Below, one piece after another: positions 48,907-61,387 of a stretch of DNA of 64,000 nucleotides. Source of the stretch: Mixophyes australis (taxonomy: Eukaryota; Chordata; Amphibia; Anura; Limnodynastidae). The stretch lies in the NCBI GenBank assembly GCA_036250195.1, contig JAVHZZ010000008.1, forward strand, positions 5,693,934-5,757,933. The letters are read 5' to 3'. Below the pieces are notes generated by a model. The model was not told the DNA's origin. It did not search any database and worked only from the letters and a program-made list of their open reading frames with translations. Position 1 is the first letter of the stretch, and each line of letters opens with the position of its first letter. The position numbers and the translations under genes were made by a program.

Positions 48907-48908
<2 letters not shown>
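48482..48908 (+). mobile_element. Nonautonomous Helitron-like element
   Basis: The 5' region 'atataaatgtctagtggcgt' and 'aagctgcagcgccacctgct' match the copies at 13.8-14.4 and 38.2-38.6 kb. The 3' end has the perfect hairpin GCATGAGTATCATGC (48881-48895) and ends CACGGGTTAACTTG. It is flanked on both sides by TA microsatellites. Non-coding. Confidence 0.65.

Positions 48909-48910
<2 letters not shown>

Positions 48911-48954
<44 letters not shown>
48911..48954. repeat. (TA)n microsatellite
   Basis: TA alternation immediately after the Helitron-like 3' end, mirroring the tract before its 5' end. Confidence 0.95.
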
Positions 48955-48959
<5 letters not shown>

Positions 48960-51900
48960 ACAGTATATACACACACCTATAGATATATATGATTCTAAAT
49001 ATTTTTAAATTACTTATGAATGATGGTTAAAAGTAAAGTCAGCTTGTTACCATATTCATTGAGTACAAGTTTGGGTTTTGAGTCCCAATTGGTAGACCTG
49101 TACGAATCCCCTAGCTCTGATTGGCTATCAACACTGTTATACGATTGTTTGCAAACACCCTCTCTAAACCTTGTGGTTAGAAAGAATAAACTCAGTTTTT
49201 TTAAATATATTGTCACAATCCCAACTATACTTAAAATTTCTGCGGTTTTATGAATTGCCGTGAGCAGTGATAGTAGTCAAACATAGATAAAAAAGATATA
49301 TAATATGATTTTAGGAAGAATGGAATGTATTAGCTTCACGAAAAAACAGCACATACAGTGAATACAGATATTAGACGTATTTGACTGAACGTAGAACACT
49401 TTTGTTAGTTCATGAATTTGTGAATATTAAACTAATCATCTTCAAATTATTGATGTGTTAAAGTATTTTGAAATATTGCAATATGCAGCAATAAAGAATT
49501 GTACAGGTTAGACATAGCAAACTCCAATATTTGGATCTGTGGCATCCCTTAATGAAGTCCAACATGGTGAAACGCGTTGGTAGGTGGTTAGGTCCGTTTG
49601 AAAGACAGACAGTGGAGCACCTACTGATCTTCCTTCATGTACCAACGTCCTAGATGGCAATGTGGTCTGCATGGCTGCACCATACAGTGTTATGCAATTC
49701 TTTAATTAGCCTTGGTAGCGTCTAACACATTATTACAGGACTCAGCTGTGTAATCTACAACCAGCTAGCCATAAGATATAGCTCACTTTTCGTCACCACA
49801 ATGAATATAACATCCCTGTGTCTGACGATCAGACCTGCAGGACATTTCCAGGCTGAGAGAAGGGAGCTGCAAACGCACTATTGTATGTGATGTGTAACTC
49901 TGATAACAATCACTAGATGGCGCCAGTGCTCACATTATTAACAATATAAAATACAGTAGCAGTTTGCCGGACAATTGTTTTACACTCTAAACATTATTGT
50001 ACCTGTGACCATCAATATTTTGTAATGGATACTTATAGCATTAATAGTATGAGCAGGTTTATTTCTAAGGAGGAATCACTGGGGGAGAGACCTGCATGTG
50101 TTGTGGCATCACAAACTGTATGTGCAAACTGCAGGGGTCGTTTACAAATCACAAAATCTGAGCAACCTTTAGCGCGTCTGCGGGTCAGGCTGGAAACTGC
50201 GCAAGGAGAAGAAAGTCTAAATGTCACTTTAAAATCCATCCTAGTTCCCTAGTTCCACGTTAGGACCACACTGTTCATTCTTTTGACATTTTCGGTTTCT
50301 CTTCTGAAATATGGCTGAAATTAGCTTTATTCATGCCTTAAATACATCATCAGAGTGTGAAGACACCTGTACTGTATTGTGTGTCTGTTTTTGTGTATTA
50401 TGCTGGTTATTACAATGTTTGGAGATGTGTGCTTCTCTGCTGGTTGAAAATGGAGGCGGAAAACAGGTTCTATTAAAGGTATAAGACAGGACTGTGGATC
50501 TCCAGGTGTTGTGGAACTACAAATCCCAGCATACTGTGCCAGGTGATTGCTGCTGCAGAATTCACTTTGTTGAGGGGCAAAGGCTGTGTGCTACTCCGCA
50601 CAGTAGGCAATGCCCCTAAAAATATACCTTCTACATACATTGCAAGGATTTCACTTCACCCAACTTCTCCCCTCTCCCGGTGCCATCTCCTTCTTTTCTG
50701 CAAATACCAACATCTTACTCTGCAAACTTATGCGCTCAGGTGCAAATCAAGGTGCGCCGCAGGACCGAAGCTTCGGGCGCAGTTTACGCTTCGTGATTCC
50801 CTACTTTTAATATCGATTGTTAGCATCCACTCCGGAGATCTACTTGTCTGCCTGTTTCTTAAATGTATAATATTACGGGGGATATTCTATAAAACAGGAG
50901 ACAGGGAATTTGCGCCTGATCCTGCTTTTATAATTGTCCTTTTCCGCTCTTTGTACTTCCTGCCACATGCTAATGAGCAAACAGTGGGCGCGATCTCGTT
51001 ATTGGGCTACTAAAACATGTTACTTCCATTTAGTTCTTTTTGATGTAATTGTTTTGTGACTAAATCAACAAATCTGCCTGAAAAAATAGGAAATGATTCT
51101 GTCAGCAGAGAATAGAGAACATTTATAAAATATATATATATATATTTATCTGGGGGGATAAAATTAAACAGAATGGAAATATTTACATCCTAATTACCTT
51201 TAGTGGGATATGGTGTAAATATTTATGATGGTTCTATTCAATATATGATTAGGATGAATGATTCATTCCCTATATGTACAGTATTGAGCTATGACAATGA
51301 ATGAATTTACAGTAACTGGGATAATTATAGTAAGTATGGTAAAGTTATCAATTCCCAAATAGAGTTGCGGTGACTTTCCTGGACATGTGAATACCCGATA
51401 TGCTCATATCCGGTATTCAGAGCTCCTGAGCCATTGTCCGCATGACGTCAGCACTTCCTGACTGGCGCATTAACTCTTCTCATGTAAACATCAGAGTCCT
51501 TTCCCACCAATACAATAACTCAGACTAGGGGATATGATACAAGTCTGCGGTAACCGGTGTAAGGGAGAAGGAAAATATGGGGGGGGGGGGGGGGTTCAAT
51601 TATATATTACAGATAGTGCCAGATATGTGGATAATGGTGAAATGAAAGGATCATGCAATCTATTTATTTTAAGATGATATTTGATGATATCAATGACATT
51701 GTCTCTTTAAAAGACCAATAACCCCAAAATACAAGTTATATTATATAGAAGAGCTGCTAATAATTGTCTCAAATACATATATAAATGAGTTTATATAACT
51801 TGAAATATGATACATCCCATTGTTTGTACATTTGCTGTGCAGCTGAGTGCACGCTATTGTTCGTTTATGTTATAAGCCACTTAATAGAGACAGGCTGCTT

Positions 51901-53169
51901 GCAATCCATTTTTATAAAGTTTAAAATGTTGAATACGCTGATGTGCATTGAAAAAAAATATCCCCCACTGTTGCATCTTTTATCTCAAATATCTTCAGTT
52001 CCGATTAGTTCTTGACACTTTAAAAAATGTATTTGCAATGTTATCATTAATAATAGCTATTTTGTATCTCAGATTTACTAGTGACCAGTTTACAGAGTTT
52101 ATGGCACGTTGCTAGCGAGCCATAAACTCTGTATAATATGACGGTGAGAGGAGTTCAGGCACATTCTCACCGACAGAGAATTGCGCCACGATCTGTTTGG
52201 TTTAACGGCCGCTCTTTAAATATTCTGATGTGCCGTGCCTGGCAATTGTTTAAATGATCTTCTCAGCAGCTTGAATGGGGTAAACTGTGAATAAAATATT
52301 TATTTATAGAACGGGACATGGAGAAAGGGAGAGAGGGCGATTCAGAGGGCGCTCTTCTCAGCTCTGCAACAGCCGTAAAAATCGAGGATCCGCCTTCATA
52401 AAACACTAAAAGCAATAAAAGCGATCAAGAGATGAGGTTTTGGAAATCTGTCAAGTAGGTCAGAATGTTGTGTTTTGTTCTCCACGCAGACGCTTTTCAA
52501 ATGGTTTATTTTTATATGATTGCACCAATTGTTTCAACATTTTTGGGTTCTTTCTCCGACTTTTAAACAAAGCTAAAGGCGAAACATTTCTTTGTATAAA
52601 CTGGCTTTGACTTTATTATTCTTTAATTGTTCAGTAAAACATCTGCTCAGATTGTTCTGCAGAGAACACGTGATGTCTCTGCACATTTGTCACGATTAAG
52701 GTGAATAATGATAAATATTGAATTAAATATCACCCATAGACTTCAATGCAACAGTGTTACTTAGTTACTTCAGCCACAATGTTTTCAGTTATCAGCCCTC
52801 TCACCCCACTGGCAGATCCAGTGGGGGTTCCCATGTGCGGGACTCCGATAGTTCCGGAACAACTCACCCATCCTCCGCAGTCATTTTCCTGGGACCAACA
52901 GCCTGGAGAACTGGATAATTCCCCAGTCAGTACAAATATCTCAAAAAAACTGATTGGACGGCTGCCCTGTTAGTTGTATGACCAATTCTATAAATCCTTA
53001 CAGTCTCAGGGTATTGAGTTACACTAGAGTCCAATACTAGTACCTTGAAGATTGTTATGGGAAGACTTCTAAACGTGGTGGTGTAAATCACTATTCCTAT
53101 TTAATATACTCATATTGTGGATAGAGGTTGGCATAGCACCCGAAATAGTGTCAGCTAGTCTAGGTATCC
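48955..53169. other. Long AT-rich intergenic stretch
   Basis: No gene supported over 4.2 kb. It holds a fragment of the ACTACAAATCCCAGCAT element (50490-50545), a G run (about 51581-51594) and a perfect hairpin (52092-52132). Its low repeat content makes it the best place to look for conserved non-coding sequence. Confidence 0.4.
52092..52132. repeat. Perfect 14-bp-arm hairpin
   Basis: ACAGAGTTTATGGC (52092-52105) and its exact complement (52119-52132) with a 13-base loop. No run of T or element termini around it. Confidence 0.9.
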
Positions 53170-54200
53170 GTACTCTGCCTAGTGCTCTTGTGTGACCATT
53201 ACTGACGCTGCTCGGGTCTGGCCATAATGATCTGTCTGCTGCCTGCCCTGACCTCTGATTCGTTACTGGTTATGCTGTCTGCTGCCCAGACCAACCTATG
53301 CTTGTTACCATGTATTCCATCTGCTGCCTGCCTTGACCTCTGCTAGCTAATGGTTTTCCTGACTGCCGCCCCGACCAACCTCTGCCTGTTACCAGTGTCT
53401 AACACCTGAATTTACCACTGTTATTTATCCTGTCTGCTGCTGTACCGACCTCGATGTGTTACCATGGATTTCATCTGCCGCCTGCCCTGACCTCTGATTC
53501 GTTACTGGTTATTCTGCATGCCTGCCTGTACCAACCTCTGCCTGTTACCATGGATTCCATCTGCCGCCTGCCCTGACCTCGGTTAGTTAATGGTTTTCCT
53601 GACTGCTGTCCGGACCAACCTCTGCTGCTACCATGGATTCCATCTGCCGCCTGCCCTGACCTTGGCTACTTAATGGTTTTCCTGACTGCCGTCCGGACCA
53701 ACCTCTGCCTGTTACCATGGATTCCATCTGCCGCCTGCCCTGACCTTGGTTAGTTAATGGTTTTCCTGACTGCCGTCCGGACCAACCTCTGCCTGTTACC
53801 ATGGATTCCATCTGCTGCCTGCCCTGACCTTGGTTAGTTAATGGTTTTCCTGACTGCCATCCAGACCAACCTCTGCCTGTTACCATGGATTCCATCTGCC
53901 GCCTGCCCTGACCTTGGTTAGTTAATGGTTTTCCTGACTGCCGTCCGGACCAACCTCTGCCTGTTACCATAGATTTCATCTGCCGCCTGCCCTGACCTCG
54001 GCTAGTTAATGGTTTTCCTGACTGCCATCCAGACCAACCTCTGCCTCTTACCAGGGTTTCCATCTACTGCCTGAATTTACCACTGTTATTTATCCTGTCT
54101 GCTGCTGTACCGACCTCGATGTGTTACCATGGATTTCATCTGCTGCCTGGCTGACTATTCTTCCTTTCTGCCGCCCGCCCTGACCCCGGTTTAGGATTCC
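53170..54200. repeat. 84-bp minisatellite with irregular edges
   Basis: Roughly ten units contain ATGGATTCCATCTGCCGCCT, GGTTAGTTAATGGTTTTCC and CCGGACCAACCTCTGCCTGT. The core five or six are regular at about 84 bp, with degenerate and truncated units at the edges. The minus strand is open for 158 codons only because 84 is a multiple of three. Confidence 0.92.
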
Positions 54201-55104
54201 TACTGTTCTGTTCATCTGCCCCTTTATTGTCTTTGTTTACCACAGGCACCAGTGCTATCTGCTTTTCCAGCTTTGGTTGATCTGACTTTTACATTTACAT
54301 TTGTACAGGGTTTAGTGTCATAAACATCTTAAAATAATCTTATCTTATTGCAGACAAGACCCTGGGGAACTGAGTAGCGGTGAGCATATAGCGCTGTATG
54401 GGAAACAGGGGCAGCTATAGGTGAAGACTGGACCATGGTTCTATAGGTTTATTAGAATACTGTGGTAAAAATTTTATTTTTCTAATCAAATTGTAACTAT
54501 TCACTCTGACATTCTTTATACTTTTGCACATTGTTATCTGGGTACTTGTTAGTATGGTTTTGTGCTGTTTATTTAAACTTGTTTTTATGTCTTTTGCATT
54601 TTTGTTTCATCCTGTACATAATCTTTATATTAATACCCTTTTCTGGGGCTAGTATGTAGCTGCGCTCACTTTGGTCGTTTCTTTTGGCATATAAGTATAA
54701 GAGATTGGAATATTGCTCTTAGATTTCTTGCTAAAACAAGAAATATTAAATCAACATGATCAGAGAAGGTGTCCACATAGCTCATAGAACAACATTGAAA
54801 CAACAACTAAATAGAGTAGACCCAAACTACTGTAGTTACAGAAAATATTGCAAATTGTATCAAGTAATAAAACATAATGCTATCTGCTCATTTTATGTTC
54901 CATGACAAACTTTAACAGAGGTTTAGTCCACATATATATACAGGTTATTGCACATAAGTCTATATCTGTTGTTCTTGTGATAAGTTGATCAGTCTAACAA
55001 AGTACTTTAAACACTATAACTATCTCGAGGCATATTTGAGGTTCATCGATGCTGCACACCAGTGGTGGGTGACATGGTATAAACCCCTCTACAAATTGTC
55101 CATG
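54201..55104. other. AT-rich intergenic DNA
   Basis: No gene or repeat supported. Confidence 0.4.
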
Positions 55105-55220
55105 CTTCTAAAAAGGGAAATGTGCAGGTGTTGTCAAAAGCAATCAGATTCTAGCTATAATTCTCTAGAATGTATAATGTGCTATTGGCAACAAATCCAC
55201 ATTTCCTTTATAGAAGTAAA
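55105..55220. mobile_element. Decayed fold-back MITE
   Basis: Left arm 'ggaaatgtgcaggtgttgtc' is mirrored by 'ggcaacaaatccacatttcc', with AATCAGATTCTAGCT inside, as in the MITE at 41705. The arms are diverged. Confidence 0.6.
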
Positions 55221-55319
55221 TCTACCCTATGACTGTTACTTTGTTGCAAGAAAATGATGGATGTATTTATTTTGTTTCATAAAGAAATCAATCTGACACC
55301 ACTATCTTCCAACATCAGT

Positions 55320-55990
55320 GGGACAGGATCCTCTAATGTGCTTTTGTGGGACCCTTCTCTTTCTACTATCTAACGTTCAGTCTGTGGCTTCCTGCTGCCT
55401 CTGTTCCCCTCCTCACATCATGTCACTGCCCCTGTCACATGCAGCCCTGTCCTCACTAACACATCACTCATCTCCTGATATACTCTGTGCTGCTGAAGGA
55501 CCCTGCGCCTTCCACTATATAACTCTCAGTCTGTGACTTCCTTCTGCCTCCATTCCCCTCCTCACATCATGTCACTGCCCCTGTCACATGCAGCCCTGTC
55601 CTCACTAACACATCAATCATCTCCTCATATACTCTGTGCTGCTGGGAACCCTGCTCCTTCCACTATATAACTCTCAGTCTGTGGCTTCCTGCTGCCTCCA
55701 TTCCCCTCCTCACATCATGTCACTGCCCCTGTCACATGCAGCCCTGTCCTCACTAACACATCACTCATCTCCTGATATACTCTGTGCTGCTGGAGGACCC
55801 TGCTCCTTCCACTATATAACTCTCAGTCTGTGACTTCCTGCTGCCTCCATTCCTCTCCTCACATGCAGCCCTGTCCTCGCTAACACATCACTCATCTCCT
55901 GTTATACTCTGTGCTGCTGGAGAACCCTGCTCCTTCCACTATATAACTCTTAGTCTGTGGCTGCCTCCATTCCCCAGGTCACTGCCTCCC
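55320..55990. repeat. ~149-bp tandem repeat, about 4.5 units
   Basis: Units carry ATGTCACTGCCCCTGTCACA, CTCATCTCCTGATATACTC and CCACTATATAACTCTCAGTC. Starts at 55421, 55570 and 55718 give periods of 149 and 148 bp. Later units have internal deletions. Confidence 0.92.
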
Positions 55991-57491
55991 ACAAGAGCAT
56001 GTACTGAAATACTTTGTGCTGCTGTGCGTGTTCCAACCACCAAATTGGCTTAAGATTGTTCTATGTCTGCCCACTTCAAAACCAGGGACACATTGTTGCC
56101 AGAAGACTGATAACAGAATGGGGGATCTGATCCTCAATAAACACACCTTAAAAATACCTAAACACCGGCATTGTTAACTCTCTAGATGCTGACAAATGAA
56201 CGCCCCAGGCTGCCTTATCCCACTTTGTAGGCAGTTCCAATTATTATCTGACAAACCTATGGAATAATTAGCTAAACAGACAGTATTACACTATTTATGA
56301 AAATGTGAAAACTCAATTGAGCGAAACTATTTCCAACTGATTTCAAATTCTGCATGTTGTGATCTATGTGGATACAGCAGAGATGAGTGTACTGTAAATA
56401 CAATAAAACATTCTAAATTAGTTTCTTATGATTTGGCCAGTTTCCGTTGCTCAGAGAGTTATTTTAGACAATTTACCATAAGGGACACAGTAATTAATAG
56501 CTGATTTCGGACACGGTAAACAATTCCTCTGATGGATGGTTCTCCCTCATGTCCTTACAGCCACTGGTATAATACTGCATAAATGCACATATTCTATACA
56601 TCACACTATATTCCCTTCTGCTATAAACAGTTGTGTTTCACTGGCAATTGCAATACTTGCAAAATTATATTTTAGTTATTCAACAATTAAATAGAACAGG
56701 CTCTGTCCATTTAAAAAGCCAAGAAACAAATGTGGGGACTGACAGAATCTTGGCAACTTTTGAATGAATAAGTTGCACATATTTGAAGTTGCAAATGACT
56801 TTAAAAGATAGCAAAGGTCGTCTGCCATAGGGGTATTGGTATATTTCAAATTTTTCTTATTAGATTTTCTTACCAAGGCTGTGGCAGTCAGACTGTTATA
56901 CAAAATGACACTGCGGAGGTGATGAATCGCACAATTAATCATGGATTGCAGCAAAAAATGTTTCTGGAACAGAGGAAAAGAACTGAAGTCTCTCTGGATC
57001 TCATTTGCTAATGCTGCGGTTTGGTTTGGTTCCACTCTTTTTTTGTTCTTGTGACAGAGAAGTGAGAGTTGTGAGCTGGAGATCCGATCACTTCCTCCCC
57101 TCATAGGCAGAACCTGAGGCCCGGCGTTCTCTCTTTCTAGGAGTATTTAAATAAAGGTCACAACACATTGTCCTCAAACGCAGAAACCTCATTCAGAAGA
57201 GATCTCTGCTCCGAGTTGAGTTATGTTTCCTTCAAAAAAAAAACCCATAAAGTCTAAAATGTTATGAACCAGCAAATATACAGCTCAAATGTCTCCTTTT
57301 CTTTCTTTTCTGTGGCGACACAAGATATTTAAATGTGGTGCTGGAGTGCGGACATTGGTCTTTACGTTCATTGGCAAAATGCATTTCTAAGCATGCAAAT
57401 ACCATTGGAATTGGAAGATTTATATGTACAAATATGATACATTAAATTAAGAATACCGCTCTTACCTTTATGAGAGAGTTAAGACATAAAT
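55991..57491. other. AT-rich intergenic DNA
   Basis: No supported gene. A 142-codon minus-strand open stretch (56676-57104) shows no domain I recognise. Confidence 0.4.
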
Positions 57492-57706
57492 AGCTGCATG
57501 GTGACACAGTGGTTAGCATTGCTGTCTCACAGCGGTTGGGCCATGAGTTCGATTCCAACCTGGGTCCTATCTGTGTGGAGCTGGTATGTCCTCCCCATAT
57601 TTACGTTGGGTGTCCAAAAACACATACTGGTAGGTTGGCTTCTAACAAAATGCACCTGAGCGTGTTTGCATGTTAGGGAATTTAGATTGTAAGCTCCAAA
57701 GATGCA
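57492..57706 (+). mobile_element. tRNA-derived SINE, 3' part truncated
   Basis: Head 'gtgacacagtggttagca', B-box-like GAGTTCGATTC (57547-57557), body 'atctgtgtggagctggtatg' and 'agattgtaagctcc'. The L2-like tail is missing. Same family as 27061-27620. Confidence 0.8.
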
Positions 57707-58229
57707 AATCACCTGGTGCTCTGGAGTGCAGTTGTTAATTTGCTGAATGCACAGGACCATAAGCCAAGAATTCCCTGCACCCCCCCCCCCCCCCCCCCCT
57801 TATTTTGTCAGCTCACTGCAGTCGGAATGACGCAGCGATACAGGCTGGCAAAGGAGCCCCAGACCCCTTTACCTGCTTCAACGCCAATTTCCTCTCCCAG
57901 TCCCATAAAATAAACTGGGCTTGAGATTTGAGAAGACAATTAAAGGGTTACTGGGTTAATAATAGTGGGCAACAGTTGTGGAATCTCTGAGTTTGTTGTC
58001 TGTGTGTAATGTAACCTTCTGCGAGAAACAAATCTGTTTTTAGTGCTAAAACCCCCCCTTCAGAAGTGTTACAGTGAATTGTTTGTGCCTTACATGGCCA
58101 CTAGGTTACATACTTAGATGGGATTAATGCTTTGTACTGCGGTGTCAGATTGGTCGCCCCATCTATTTTGATGTCCAAGCTCTATTGCAATAAATTAATA
58201 AAGTGTAACTGATATCTGGACATTCAATT
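57707..58229. other. Intergenic DNA with a C run
   Basis: A C run of about 20 bases at 57781-57799. No gene supported. Confidence 0.45.
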
Positions 58230-59070
58230 CCTTTATCAGAATTTTGCAGGTAGTATGAACAGTGTTAGGAGAGAGACGAGGAGGGAGGTCATTCCAGTGG
58301 AGGGGGGCAGCTCGGGAGAAGTCTTGAATTCTAGAGTGGGATGAGGTGATCAGAGTGGACGAGAGGCGACGGTCATTGGCCGAACGCAGGGACCGGGCAG
58401 GAGTGTGGATGGAGAGGAGGTTGGAGATATAGGGGGCAGTAGAGTGGGAGAGGGCCTTGTAGGTGAGGGTAAGAAGTTTGAAGAGGATTCTGTAAGGGAA
58501 GGGGAGCCAGTGAAGGGCAAGGCAGAGAGGGGAGGCAGAAGAGGAGCGGCGAGAAAGGAAGATGAGCCTTGCAGCTGCATTGAGTATAGAACGGAGGGGG
58601 GCGAGGCGAGAGCGAGGGAGGCCAGTGAGGAGAAGGTTGCAGTAGTCCAGCCTGGAGATGATAAGCGCCTGGATGATGGTTTTGGTTGCTTCATGAGAAA
58701 GGAAGGGCCAGATGCGGGCCATATTGCGAAGTTGGAAGCGACAGGATTGGGCAAGGGATTAAATGTGGGGGGCAAAAGAGAGCGAGGAGTCGAGGGTGAC
58801 GCCCAGGCAGCGGAGTTGGGGAACAGAGGAGATGGTGGAGTTATTAACAGTTATGGAGAGATCCAGATGGGATGAGGATTTAGATGGAAGGAAAACAATG
58901 AGTTCGGTTTTAGCGATGTTAATTTGAGAAAACGTGAGGACATCCAAGAAGAGATGGCAGAGAGGCAGTCAGATACACGAGAGAGGAGGGGGGGGGGGAA
59001 GATCAGGAGAAGAGATGTAGAGTTGAATATCATCGGTGTCATCGGTATCATCACTGTATAAAAATATTGG
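58230..59070 (-). pseudogene. L2-like reverse transcriptase C-terminal fragment
   Basis: Minus-strand frames encode [17 protein letters not shown], then CLGVTLDSSLSFAPHI, then ALIISRLDYCNLLLTGLPRS, LHWLPF and RAAPLHWNDLPPRLS. These correspond to the region after the YADD box of the L2 at 4199-7408, but from a distinct subfamily. Frameshifts split it, and a GATGAC/GATACC expansion sits where the YADD motif would be (about 59030-59055). Both ends are truncated and no L2 tail follows, so it is inert. Confidence 0.88.
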
Positions 59071-59137
59071 ATGTAACTTGCACGCCCGTCCACCCGTATT
59101 CAAGTAAAGGTGGATCTCAAGATATGTTTCCACACTA

Positions 59138-59325
59138 GGGTCAATTTGATATCAGCCAATTAGCCTACTATGTTTTTGGAGTGTGGGAGAAAACCCACAC
59201 AAACACGGGGAGAACAGAAAAACTCCTTACAGATAAGACCAAGATCGGGAATCGAACTCATGACCCCAATGCTGTGTGGCAGAAGTGCTAACCACTGAGC
59301 CACTGTGCTAGCCACTAAGCCACCA
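59138..59325 (-). mobile_element. tRNA-derived SINE fragment
   Basis: The plus strand reads 'cagccaattagcctactatg', 'cacacaaacacggggagaac', 'gggaatcgaactcatgacc' and 'gtgctaaccactgagccac', the reverse complement of the SINE head and body. A second partial head (GCTAGCCACTAAGCCACC) follows directly. No L2-like tail. Confidence 0.8.
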
Positions 59326-60293
59326 TCTGCATTAGCGCAGATTTACTGTATCTTGCCTACATCCGTCTGCCCCTTCCAACCCCCGTTCCACCCTTCAAAT
59401 TATAGGCAGTTGTAAGTGACATGTGCGTTGGGACATGAATTGCCTCCAATTAGATTCACTGATTTACGTCCCGTTCTGGCACCTGCGTGGAGCTTTATCG
59501 CACAAGATACGCCACGCAAAGGGACTTACATCCATAGATGAATCCGGCTCATAGTGCTCTAAAACTGCTTTGTGACACCATCCGGGCTATTTCTGTCCTA
59601 TACTATTGATGTAGTTAATTATTTTTTGCACATTGTTGTATAGGAAGACATAGGACACATGGACTTGTCACTGATATGAACAAGGTGTTGTGCAATCTGC
59701 TTCAAATGTCCCCTAAATCTTCACTTTAATATCAATAAAACAATTTTCAGGATTCACAAAGTTAGTGATGTATAATCGTAATTATATTGATAACAATAAA
59801 GCAAGAAAACTACAGAACTTCTACCAAGAAGTATAATCTCAGAGGTGCAGAACTGATGATGCAGTATGACAGCTGTGCCCATGTACTGAAATATATGATT
59901 TATTTTGCTTGGTTTTCTCATGCAAATCTGTGCAACCCGCCCAAAAAGTTTTGCCAGAGTTTCCGATGCAATAAATGTGTCCTTTTTACAAAGCCTTTGA
60001 TATGTGCAGCCTGCGGGGACTTTATGTAATATGGTCCGTGTTGTAGACAAAATTCACTGGAAAAATTGGCTTTCCAAACGATTCATATATGACTAATTCA
60101 TTAAGCTGTTTTGCATAAAAGTCTGACAAAGAGGAACAGATTGTTCGAAAAAGAAATGAACAACGTCAAAGTGTTTTTATTTAACAGGAGCTGACAACAC
60201 ACTTCTGTTGCTGTGACTTTATTACAGTGTAGTGTTCCAATTATTTCTTATAACAGCCAAAAAGTACAAACCCATTTTACTTCATCTGTGATA
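59326..60293. other. Intergenic DNA
   Basis: No gene or repeat supported. Confidence 0.4.
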
Positions 60294-61060
60294 ACAGCCA
60301 GGCAGCATAAGCTCCTCCCTTTATCTTCTCTGATAACAACAGGCAGGATAAGCTCCTCCCTTTATCTTCTCTGATAACAGCCAGGCAGGATAAGCTCCTC
60401 CCTTTATCTTCTCTGATAACAGCCAGACAGCATAAGCTCCTCCCTTTATCTTCTCTAATAACATCCAGGCAGCATAAGCTCCTCCCTTTATTTCCCCTGA
60501 TAACAGCCAGGCAGCATAAGCTCCTCCCTTTCTCTTCCCTGATAACAGCAGGCAGGATAAGCTCCTCCCTGTTCTTCCCCAGGCAGCATATTGTCCTCTG
60601 CCCATTTTACTCCATCTGTGATAACAGCCAGGCAGCATATGCTTCTCCCAGTTCTTCCCTGTTAAAAACCAGGCAGCATAAGCTCCTCCCCGAATCTTCC
60701 TTGATAACAACCAGGCAGCATAAGCTCCTCCCTTCATCTTCCCTGATAATATCCAGGCAGCATAAGCTCCTCCCTGAAATATTCCCTCATAACAACCAGG
60801 CAGTAAAGCTCCTCCCTGCATCTTTCCTGATAACAGCGACGTAGCATAAGCTCCTCCTAGCATATTCCCTGATAACAGCGAGGCAGCATAAGTTCCTCCC
60901 TGAAACTTCCCTGACAACAGCAAGGCAGCATTAGCTGCTCCCTGCATATTCCCTGATAACAACCAGGCAGCATAAGCTCCTTCCTCCATATTCCCTGATA
61001 ACAGCCAGGCAGCATATGCTCCTCCCTGCATCTTCCCTTATAACAACCAGTCAGTGCAAG
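60294..61060. repeat. ~42-bp minisatellite, about 18 units
   Basis: Units contain AGGCAGCATAAGCTCCTCCC and a variable TTTATCTTCTCTGATAACAG part. Units are diverged, with some length variants. The 236-codon minus-strand ORF is a translated 14-residue repeat and not taken as a gene. Confidence 0.93.
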
Positions 61061-61387
61061 CTTATCTCAGCTCTCTCAGCTCTCTACTGACTCCACCCTT
61101 GCTTCAGAGAGTTTTCCATCATCATCTCTGATAACACGTTACAACTAGGCAGCACAGGCTCCTCCCACTTTATCTGTGATACAGGTAATGATACGCTGGA
61201 CAAGAATAACTTTGCAGAACAAGATATTTACATGATCAGGAACAGGGGTGGATTTAAATGTAAATCAGACTGAGGGATGTGCGTCCTAGTGTGATGTGAT
61301 GTCGTGGACCAATATAAAGAGGGTTTCTTATTGGTTTGTTGGACCACCCCCCCTGTGGCAGCTGGTTAACACCATTATCCAGCTAAA
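61061..61387. other. Intergenic DNA
   Basis: Nothing recognised before the LTR. Confidence 0.4.

Noticed and set aside
53587..54063. 158-codon minus-strand ORF
   Set aside because: Translation of the 84-bp minisatellite.
56676..57104. 142-codon minus-strand ORF as a possible host gene
   Set aside because: No domain, no splice context, and composition equal to the surroundings.
57492..57565. tRNA gene
   Set aside because: Polymerase III box-like sequences are present, but the context is a SINE body and there is no complete cloverleaf.
60321..61031. 236-codon minus-strand ORF with Gly-Gly-Ala-Tyr repeats
   Set aside because: Translation of the 42-bp minisatellite; no signal peptide or domain.
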